From positions 1 to 11,999 of the forward strand of contig JAHBAN010000238.1 of assembly GCA_018500075.1 (NCBI GenBank): a stretch of DNA of 11,999 bases. The letters are read 5' to 3'. The stretch is from Flavobacteriia bacterium. GTDB lineage: Bacteria; Bacteroidota; Bacteroidia; Flavobacteriales; Flavobacteriaceae. Of this stretch, positions 6,715 to 11,999 are shown in pieces (the stretch's first letter is position 1; the number at the start of each line of letters is the position of its first letter). The translations under genes were made by a program, and so were the position numbers. The notes under the pieces were generated by a model that saw only the letters and a program-made list of their open reading frames with translations, had not been told where the DNA came from and made no database searches.

Positions 6715-6806
6715 GAGGTTGGCGCGGGCAGGCGCCTCGCCAACCCGGTCAGATCCGGAAGGAAGCAGCCGCAACGAGCCCCGCTTGGGTCGTGATCAGC
6801 CTCTCA
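6713..6806 (+). ncRNA. ffs: 4.5S RNA (signal recognition particle RNA, small bacterial type)
   Basis: This RNA pairs with the GTPase Ffh to form the signal recognition particle, which brings ribosomes making membrane proteins to FtsY and the Sec translocon. The near-invariant core is at 6747-6770 and reads GGTCAGATCC then GGAAGGAAGCAGCC, one base different from E. coli. The GGAA tetraloop (6757-6760) is closed by TCC/GGA. Moving outward, CTCG 6736-6739 pairs with CGAG 6775-6778, GCGGG 6724-6728 with CCCGC 6780-6784, and GAGAGG 6713-6718 with CCTCTC 6800-6805, giving the single long hairpin expected at about 94 nt. Ends are set from the outer helix and could be off by a few bases. No T-rich intrinsic terminator follows; a 6-bp hairpin lies at 6843-6861. 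Confidence 0.95.
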
Positions 6807-6875
6807 CCCTCCCCACCACGTCTTGCTTCGGGTCAAACAGGCATGGCCCGATACCGGCCATAATCTGGTCTGGGG

Positions 6876-6906
6876 TTGAAGTCCGCCATATCGTTCAATA
6901 CATACT
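6876..6906 (+). promoter_or_regulatory. possible promoter of the RND efflux operon
   Basis: TTGAAG (6876-6881, four of six consensus bases) is followed at 17 bp by TACATA (6899-6904) and at 19 bp by CATACT (6901-6906, four of six). Either would place the start near 6911-6913 and give a leader of about 65 nt. The -10 region lies within an 18-bp palindrome, the usual arrangement for a repressed promoter. Individual hexamer matches are mediocre. Confidence 0.4.
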
Positions 6907-6910
6907 GAAC
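6893..6910. promoter_or_regulatory. candidate operator palindrome for the efflux operon
   Basis: The 18 bases 6893-6910 read GTTCAATACATACTGAAC and match their own reverse complement at 14 positions, giving GTTCANTANNTANTGAAC. The size and symmetry suit a dimeric winged-helix regulator. The regulator gene at 11268 is the third gene of the operon this site would control, so self-regulation is the simplest reading. The symmetry is seen; the binding protein is inferred. Confidence 0.45.
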
Positions 6911-6920
6911 AAACCATACA

Positions 6921-6953
6921 GAGCGGGCAAGCCAACCAACCTGCCTGCCCCTC
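6921..6953 (+). other. hairpin in the efflux operon leader
   Basis: GAG (6921-6923) and GGGCA (6925-6929), with one bulged C between them, pair with TGCCC (6946-6950) and CTC (6951-6953) around a 16-base loop. It ends 11 bases before the ribosome binding site at 6964-6969. Eight base pairs in GC-rich DNA can occur by chance, and there is no T-run for termination. Confidence 0.25.
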
Positions 6954-6975
6954 TATCGCCAATAAAGGATCCCCC

Positions 6976-8175
6976 GTGAAACCGTTTCCGCCCCTGCACA
7001 GGCTTTATCGTCTCGCCCGCGCTGCGGCCCTCTTTGCCGCCCTGCCGCTCGCTTCGCTCGCAAGCGATCTTGCGGAGCCGGCCAAAGAGCCGAATATCGC
7101 CTCCGTCACTGTCGCCTCCACCGCTCAAACCGATCTTGTCGGGCAGGTTGCCGTCTCGGGCACGCTGGTTGCCCAAGACGAAATCCTTGTCTACCCGCAA
7201 GTCAACGGCTCAACGATCGAGACTCTTCTCGTCGACATCGGCGATAGCGTGGCGGCCGGCGCGGTTCTGGCAAGGCTCAACAACAGCACGCTGGCCGCCC
7301 AGCTCGCCCAGTCCGAGGCCGAACACGCGCGCGCCAAAGCAAGCATCAGTCAGGCCCAAAGCCAGATTTTGTCCTCTCAGGCCAGCGCCACACAGGCCAG
7401 GGCCGCTCTGGAGCGTGCCCAAACCCTGCGCCAGAACGGCTCGGGCACACAAGCCGCCCTCGACCAAGCCATAGCCGCAGACCAAACCGCAAGTGCGGGC
7501 CTCACCTCGGCCAAAGACGGGTTGCTCGTGGCACAAGCCCAACTTGGCCAAGCCAAAGCCCAGCTCGACATCGCCAAGCTCAACCTTGACCGCGCCACCC
7601 TGCGCGCCCCCGCCGCCGGCCTGATTTCGGACCGCAACGGACAGATCGGCGCGATTGCCTCCTCAGGCGGCGAGCCGATTTTCCGGATCATTCGGGATGG
7701 CGCGCTCGAGGTCGAAGCCGAAGTGATCGAAACCGCTCTGGGCAGCATCTCGGTCGGTGACACAGCCCGCCTCACCATCGCCGGTGCAGGCGAAACGCAA
7801 GGCACCGTCCGCCGCATTTCTCCAACAGTCGATCCCCGCAACAGGCTCGGAAAAATCCGCATCGCGCTCTCCGATGTCACGGGCCTGCGCTCCGGCCTCT
7901 TTGCAAGCGGTCAGGTGATCGTTGAAGAGCACAGCGGCCTGTCTGTCCCGACAACCGCCGTTCTCGCTGACAGCAAGGGCAATTATGTTCTGGTTGTGGG
8001 CGAAGACTCTCTCTTGGAGGAGCGGCGCATTTCAACAGGGCTGATATGGAACGGCCAGCGCGAAGTCACCAAAGGGCTGTCCCTCAATGAAACAGTCGTT
8101 GCGCGCGCCGGCGCGTTCTTCGCCGATGGCGACAAAATCAACCCTGTCTTTCCAGACGAAAGCCCCTCCGAATGA
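6976..8175 (+). CDS. RND efflux periplasmic adaptor (HlyD/AcrA family)
   Basis: This is the membrane fusion protein that links an inner-membrane RND pump to an outer-membrane channel. The 399-residue product has a basic start and a hydrophobic h-region (residues about 15-27), then ASLAS near 26-30 as a likely signal peptidase I site; there is no lipobox. The first lipoyl half is about 68-101 (VYPQVNGSTIETLLVDIGDS), an Ala/Gln-rich coiled-coil hairpin covers about 103-207 with its turn near RQNGSG (152-157), and the second lipoyl half starts at LRAPAAGLIS (209-218). Beta-barrel and membrane-proximal domains follow. The start is GTG at 6976, supported by AAAGGA six bases upstream. Its TGA overlaps the ATG of the pump gene (ATGA), the classic sign of coupled translation. 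The role as pump partner is secure; the substrate cannot be read from sequence. Confidence 0.93.
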   Translation: MKPFPPLHRLYRLARAAALFAALPLASLASDLAEPAKEPNIASVTVASTAQTDLVGQVAVSGTLVAQDEILVYPQVNGSTIETLLVDIGDSVAAGAVLARLNNSTLAAQLAQSEAEHARAKASISQAQSQILSSQASATQARAALERAQTLRQNGSGTQAALDQAIAADQTASAGLTSAKDGLLVAQAQLGQAKAQLDIAKLNLDRATLRAPAAGLISDRNGQIGAIASSGGEPIFRIIRDGALEVEAEVIETALGSISVGDTARLTIAGAGETQGTVRRISPTVDPRNRLGKIRIALSDVTGLRSGLFASGQVIVEEHSGLSVPTTAVLADSKGNYVLVVGEDSLLEERRISTGLIWNGQREVTKGLSLNETVVARAGAFFADGDKINPVFPDESPSE

Positions 8176-11100
8176 ATATGTCCACATGGGCGATCCGCAA
8201 GCCCGTCCCATCGCTCGCCTTCTTTCTGGTGCTGGTCATTGTCGGCATCACGGGCTTCATGCGCCTGCCTGTCACCCGCTTTCCAAACATCGACATCCCG
8301 ATCATCACGGTGGATATCTCACAGTCGGGGGCCGCCCCCTCTGAAATTGCCAACCAGATCATCAAACCGGTCGAAAGCGCTGTGTCTGATGTGTCGGGCG
8401 TCAATCACGTCACCGCGACAGCAACCGACGGACACGCCAATGTTGTGATCGAATTCGACCTTGAAGTCGACACCGACCGCGCGCTCAATGACATCAAAGA
8501 CGCCATCGCAGGCGCACAGGACGAGCTTCCCGAAAGCGCCACCGAGCCAAACATTCAACGCCTCGACGTCACAGGCCAGCCGATCCTGACCTATGCGGTC
8601 TCCGATCCGACCCAATCCATCGAGGCGCTGTCCTATTTTGTGGATGAAATAGCCGCCCGCGAGCTGACAAGTGCAACCGGCATCGGCAAAGTCAGCCGGA
8701 TCGGCGGCGCAGATCGCGCCATAGAAGTCGAGCTAAGCCCGGAGCGCTTGCTCGCCCTCGGCCTCACCGCCAGCGACGTGAACACCCAGTTGCGCCAGAA
8801 CAACATTGATCTCGGCGGCGGCTCCGGCGATCTGGCCGGTCAGGAATACTCGATCCGCGCGCTTGGAAGCGCCCCGACACTCGCAGACCTCGCCGCAACC
8901 CCGATCACCCTCTCGGGCGGCGGCTCTGTGCGCCTTGATGACTTGGGCACAGTGACAGACGGCGCCGAAGACCCGGAGTCTTTTGCCATGTTCAATGGCC
9001 AGCCCGTTGTCGCCTTTGGCGTCTTTCGGGCCACGGGCGCAAGCGATCTCACGGCAGGCGACAATGCTAAAGCCCGCATCGCCAAACTGGCAGAGACCTA
9101 TCCCAATGTCACATTCGCACTGATCGATGACGCGACCCGCTACACCAACAGCACCTATCACGCCGCCATGGAAACCCTCTATGAGGGCGCTGCCCTCGCC
9201 ATCATTGTGGTGTTTCTCTTCCTCAAAAACTGGCGCGCCACACTCATCACAGCCGTCGCGCTTCCGCTCTCGATCATTCCAACCTTTATTGTCATGCAAA
9301 TGCTGGGCTTCTCGCTCAACACAGTGTCCCTTCTCGGGATCACGCTGGTCACAGGTATTCTGGTTGATGACGCGATTGTCGAAATCGAAAATATCGTGCG
9401 TCATATTCATATGGGCAAGCCGGCCTACGAGGCCTCCGAAGAGGCCGCCAGCGAAATCGGAACAACAGTGGTCGCCATCAGCTTCACAATCGTGGCTGTC
9501 TTTGCCCCGGTCAGCTTCATGTCGGGCATCGCGGGCCAGTATTTCAAACAGTTCGGCCTGACAGTCGCTGTGGCCGTGCTGTTCTCGCTGCTTGTCGCGC
9601 GTCTCATCACCCCGATGATGGCCGCCTATTTCCTGCGCGATGGTCAGCCCACCGCAGAAGCCGAAAAAGATGGCCTCCTCATGCGCCAGTATATGAGGGT
9701 TCTGGCATGGACCCTGCGCCACCGCGCCATGACATTGATCATCGGACTCGCGATCTTCACAGGCTCGATCTATTCGGCAACGCTGCTGCCCACAGAGTTT
9801 GTGCCGCCCTCCGACACAGGCCGCGCCATTGTCTCCATAAAGCTTCCGCCCGGCTCCCTGATGGAAGAGACCCGCGCCTCGGCCCGCGACATAACCCAGC
9901 TCATCCGCACGATCCCGGAGGTGCAGACCGTCTTTGTCGATGGCAAAACCAGCGAAGCCAGCCTGCGGATAGGCTTTGGCTCCAAGCTCACCCGTGACCG
10001 CTCGTCCTTTGAAATCACCGACGAGCTGTCCGAGCTGCTCAGCGACATCAAAGATCTGCGCCTCTTTGTCCTCTCCGAAGACGGGACACGCGACCTCACA
10101 ATCTCGGTGCTCGGTGATGATGTCGAGCGCGTGTCAGCAGCGGCCAAATCTCTTGTCAGCGCAATGAATGCCCTCCCCCAGATCGAGGGCGCCTCCAGCG
10201 AGGCCGCACTTGTGCGCCCCGAAATCCAGATTGTTCCCAATGCAGAGCTTGCCGCCGAAATGGGGATCACTTCAGCTGCCCTCGCCTCCACATTGCGGAT
10301 CGCCACAATCGGCGATACCGGCAGCAACGTCGCCAAATTCAACACAGGCGAGCGGCAAATTCCGATTATTGTCCGCATGGAGGCCGATGCGCGAGAAGAC
10401 CTCTTCCGCCTTGCCGGTCTGCGCATCCCGACCCAAACAGGAACACCGGTTCCGCTGGATGCGATTGCCGACATCACGCTCTCCACAGGCCCGACCTCGA
10501 TCGAACGCTATGACCGGCAATACCGCACAAGCGTCCAAGCCGATGTTGCAAACGGCTTTTTCCTCGGAGAAGCCACATCTGCGGTAAACGCCCTGCCGAT
10601 TGCGCAGACTATGCCCCAAGGCACAGCCATTCAGGCGAGCGGCGACGCCGAAGTCATGGGCGAAATCTTCCTCCAGTTCGGCCTTGCCATGGGCGCGGGG
10701 ATATTGCTCGTCTATGTCGTGCTTGTCCTGCTGTTCTCCAGCTTCATGACCCCCGTCACAATTCTGATGTCACTGCCACTCGCCATCGGCGGCGCGATCT
10801 TCGCGCTCTATATCTATGGCGCAGGGATTGGCCTGTCTGTGGTGATCGGCTTTCTCATGCTTATGGGGATTGTCACCAAAAATGCCATCATGCTGGTCGA
10901 ATTCGCGCTCGAAGCCATGCACAAAGGCGTTGATAAAACCTCGGCCATGCTCGATGCGGGGCACAAACGCGCCCGCCCGATCATCATGACAACCATCGCC
11001 ATGACCGCCGGCATGGTCCCCTCCTCGCTCGCGATAGCCGAGGGCGGCGAATTTCGCGCGCCGATGGCTGTTGCGGTGATCGGCGGGCTTCTGCTCTCCA

Positions 11101-11222
11101 CCGTTCTGTCGCTGCTCTTTGTGCCATCATTGTTCAGCGTGGTTGACGGCGCACGGCGTCGGGTGCTGCGCGGTCTGGTCGAGCGCCTCGGCGCCAATCA
11201 ACCCCCAAATCACCCCCAATGA
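8172..11222 (+). CDS. RND efflux pump, inner-membrane transporter (AcrB/HAE1-like)
   Basis: This proton-driven pump should work as a trimer, moving compounds from the periplasm or membrane outward. The 1016-residue product has the two-fold RND layout: TM1 near 13-32, a large periplasmic loop, a TM cluster around 335-480, a second loop, and a TM cluster near 835-1000. Residues for proton relay are present: Asp399 and Asp400 in GILVDDAIVEIEN (TM4) and Lys903 in GIVTKNAIMLVEF (TM10). The N-terminal motif RLPVTRFPNID is typical for the family. At 1016 residues it is close to AcrB (1049). The start ATG overlaps the adaptor stop; an ATG two codons later is equally possible, and no strong ribosome binding site is needed with coupling. 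No outer-membrane factor gene is in the window. HAE1-type is the best fit given the DD/K pattern; drugs, detergents or lipids are all possible substrates. Confidence 0.95.
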   Translation: MNMSTWAIRKPVPSLAFFLVLVIVGITGFMRLPVTRFPNIDIPIITVDISQSGAAPSEIANQIIKPVESAVSDVSGVNHVTATATDGHANVVIEFDLEVDTDRALNDIKDAIAGAQDELPESATEPNIQRLDVTGQPILTYAVSDPTQSIEALSYFVDEIAARELTSATGIGKVSRIGGADRAIEVELSPERLLALGLTASDVNTQLRQNNIDLGGGSGDLAGQEYSIRALGSAPTLADLAATPITLSGGGSVRLDDLGTVTDGAEDPESFAMFNGQPVVAFGVFRATGASDLTAGDNAKARIAKLAETYPNVTFALIDDATRYTNSTYHAAMETLYEGAALAIIVVFLFLKNWRATLITAVALPLSIIPTFIVMQMLGFSLNTVSLLGITLVTGILVDDAIVEIENIVRHIHMGKPAYEASEEAASEIGTTVVAISFTIVAVFAPVSFMSGIAGQYFKQFGLTVAVAVLFSLLVARLITPMMAAYFLRDGQPTAEAEKDGLLMRQYMRVLAWTLRHRAMTLIIGLAIFTGSIYSATLLPTEFVPPSDTGRAIVSIKLPPGSLMEETRASARDITQLIRTIPEVQTVFVDGKTSEASLRIGFGSKLTRDRSSFEITDELSELLSDIKDLRLFVLSEDGTRDLTISVLGDDVERVSAAAKSLVSAMNALPQIEGASSEAALVRPEIQIVPNAELAAEMGITSAALASTLRIATIGDTGSNVAKFNTGERQIPIIVRMEADAREDLFRLAGLRIPTQTGTPVPLDAIADITLSTGPTSIERYDRQYRTSVQADVANGFFLGEATSAVNALPIAQTMPQGTAIQASGDAEVMGEIFLQFGLAMGAGILLVYVVLVLLFSSFMTPVTILMSLPLAIGGAIFALYIYGAGIGLSVVIGFLMLMGIVTKNAIMLVEFALEAMHKGVDKTSAMLDAGHKRARPIIMTTIAMTAGMVPSSLAIAEGGEFRAPMAVAVIGGLLLSTVLSLLFVPSLFSVVDGARRRVLRGLVERLGANQPPNHPQ

Positions 11223-11267
11223 GCGGGCCAACCCCACACGCGCCCCAGGATGACAAAAGGATAGCCC

Positions 11268-11723
11268 ATGCGCCACACCCTTGAAGAGACACGCAGCGCC
11301 TTTATCGAAAAGATCGGCCTCAAAGCCCAGGCCGACGGGCTGCCAAGGATAGCGGGCCGCGTTCTGGGCCTGTTGATCTGGGATGGCACAGCCGTCAGCT
11401 TCGCAAGCCTCGCCGACCAGCTCATGGTCAGCCGCGGCAGCATCAGCTCGGCCACGCGGATCCTGCTCGAACGCCGCCTGATCAAACGCATCGCCAAAGC
11501 CGGCGAGCGGCAGGACTTCTTTCAACTGAGCGACGCGCCCTATGTGAGCATGATGGAAGCCACCAAAATCAGTCTGGACAACGCAAAAGACGAAATCGAC
11601 GCGACGCTCAACGACATTCCCGACGCCCAAACAGAGATCAAAGCCCGCGTTGCTGCCTATGCCGATTTCTATGGCAAAATGTCCAAAGCGGTGGACGGGA
11701 TCCTCACAGACATGAGGTCCTGA
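11268..11723 (+). CDS. GbsR/MarR-type winged-helix transcriptional regulator
   Basis: The 151-residue product has a winged helix-turn-helix at about 25-87: LPRIAGRVLGLLIW (helix 1), SFASLADQLMVS (44-55), RGSISSATRILLERRLI (recognition helix and after, 56-72), and a wing around KAGERQDFFQLS (77-88). The opening 'G.prisGRvlGlLl' phrase is typical of the GbsR branch of MarR-like regulators. The remaining 60 residues are helical and probably dimerise the protein. AAAAGGA lies six bases before the ATG. It follows the pump gene by 45 bp on the same strand, so it is most likely the last gene of the efflux operon and controls it; the palindrome at 6893-6910 is the obvious candidate site. Whether it represses or activates, and what it senses, cannot be seen. 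Confidence 0.9.
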   Translation: MRHTLEETRSAFIEKIGLKAQADGLPRIAGRVLGLLIWDGTAVSFASLADQLMVSRGSISSATRILLERRLIKRIAKAGERQDFFQLSDAPYVSMMEATKISLDNAKDEIDATLNDIPDAQTEIKARVAAYADFYGKMSKAVDGILTDMRS

Positions 11724-11966
11724 GGGCCGCTGCGCCGAGCACAGAGGCAATCTCACAGTGGCGGCGGACCGCCAAGCCGCCTATCAAAGCCGCGCGCCGT
11801 GACAAACCACTCTGCCCGCGCAACGCTGCGCCCATAAGCGAACAGGCCACAGCCTGCAGACAACACACAAGCAACCGCCGGCCTTACGGCACTGCGCTGG
11901 TTTCGTCATTCTAATTTTTGGTATAATTTGTATCGTAAGAGAGATATATTTTTGACAGGCTTTATT
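11724..11966. other. convergent spacer between the efflux operon and an rRNA operon
   Basis: These 243 bp separate two converging transcription units. The first 180 bp are GC-rich with short inverted repeats; 11905-11966 is strikingly AT-rich. I find no tRNA, although alphaproteobacterial rRNA operons often have an initiator tRNA after 5S. I also find no supported gene. The plus strand has TGGTATAAT at 11919-11927, an extended -10 motif with no good -35 box. Confidence 0.6.
11760..11781 (+). terminator. possible 3' hairpin of the efflux operon
   Basis: GGCGGC (11760-11765) and GCCGCC (11776-11781) form a perfect 6-bp GC stem with a 10-base loop, 37 bases after the regulator's stop codon. No T-run follows, so it is at best a weak or factor-assisted terminator; chance is plausible in such GC-rich sequence. 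Confidence 0.25.
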
Positions 11967-11999
11967 AGGTTTGGCGGTGACCTACTCTCCCACACCTTA
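11967..11999 (-). rRNA. rrf: 5S ribosomal RNA, 3' end only
   Basis: Read on the minus strand, the last 33 bases end with GTGGGAGAGTAGGTCACCGC followed by CAAACCT. This matches the 3' part of alphaproteobacterial 5S rRNA: the GGGAGAGTAGG segment, then the terminal strand that pairs with the 5' end of the molecule. The rest of the gene, and presumably 23S and 16S rRNA, lie beyond the right edge. The exact 3' terminus may differ by a base or two. Transcription runs leftward, towards the efflux operon. Confidence 0.87.

Larger units (their letters stand above)
6807..6975 (+). other. spacer between ffs and the efflux operon
   Basis: These 169 bp hold a perfect 6-bp hairpin (ATGGCC 6843-6848 with GGCCAT 6856-6861) without a T-run, the presumed promoter and palindrome of the RND operon (listed separately), a leader hairpin at 6921-6953 and the ribosome binding site AAAGGA at 6964-6969. 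No gene is apparent in it. Confidence 0.6.

Noticed and set aside
6843..6861. Perfect 6-bp hairpin downstream of ffs as an intrinsic terminator
   Set aside because: It is about 37 bases past the RNA end and is followed by a mixed, G-containing sequence, not a T-run.
8733..9722. Minus-strand open frame of 329 codons opposite the RND pump gene
   Set aside because: Low-complexity His/Asp/Cys/Gly composition and no domain; it mirrors the third-position bias of the pump gene.
11704..11835. 43-codon minus-strand frame whose product contains SRRAALIGGLAVRR, resembling a Tat-type signal
   Set aside because: No ribosome binding site, no mature protein after the hydrophobic part, and it overlaps the end of the regulator gene; chance is the better explanation.
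11780..11900. tRNA gene after 5S rRNA on the minus strand
   Set aside because: I looked for a GTTCRANYC arm, an acceptor stem and CCA; only an isolated TGTTCG is present and no cloverleaf can be drawn.
11952..11957. Perfect TTGACA on the plus strand as a -35 box
   Set aside because: No -10 hexamer lies 15-19 bp downstream; the sequence there is the end of the 5S rRNA gene.

Overview
The window looks like a piece of alphaproteobacterial chromosome, most likely from the Rhodobacteraceae (Roseobacter group). The evidence is the GC-rich coding sequence, a DUF6478-type protein at the left edge (a family I know from Rhodobacterales), the form of the 4.5S RNA, and the 3' end of a 5S rRNA of alphaproteobacterial type at the right edge. 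There are no insertion sequences, phage genes, CRISPR arrays or tRNAs. Genes are densely packed and the content is mostly housekeeping plus one efflux operon.

Left half (1-4624), all transcribed leftward: nudC (NAD(+) diphosphatase / NAD-decapping Nudix enzyme), an SRPBCC-fold protein, ilvD (dihydroxy-acid dehydratase of branched-chain amino acid synthesis), a small lipoprotein whose start lies inside the end of ilvD, then after a 133-bp gap the DUF6478-type gene running off the left edge. A good sigma70-like promoter (TTAACA, 16 bp, TACAAT) lies 80-110 bp upstream of nudC and probably drives nudC through the lipoprotein gene. A 42-bp two-part stem-loop sits between the SRPBCC gene and ilvD, directly against the ilvD ribosome binding site.

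Right half (4778-11723), all transcribed rightward: a CpdB-type cyclic phosphodiesterase/nucleotidase that lacks the usual signal peptide and any clear ribosome binding site; a possible 36-residue small ORF overlapping its end; the 4.5S signal recognition particle RNA gene (ffs) with its own promoter placing +1 at the base of the RNA helix; then a three-gene operon of RND adaptor, RND pump and GbsR/MarR-type regulator. An 18-bp imperfect palindrome overlaps the presumed promoter of that operon and is the natural candidate for the regulator's operator. No outer-membrane factor is encoded, so the pump would need a TolC-like partner from elsewhere.

Right edge: the last 33 bases are the 3' end of a 5S rRNA gene on the minus strand, so an rRNA operon converges on the efflux operon. 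The roughly 240 bp between them hold an AT-rich stretch and weak hairpins but no gene I can support.

I do not see a clearly new biological system. The points most worth checking are the leader stem-loop of ilvD, the palindrome/regulator pairing of the RND operon, the apparently cytoplasmic CpdB homologue, and the small ORF ending at the ffs transcription start.
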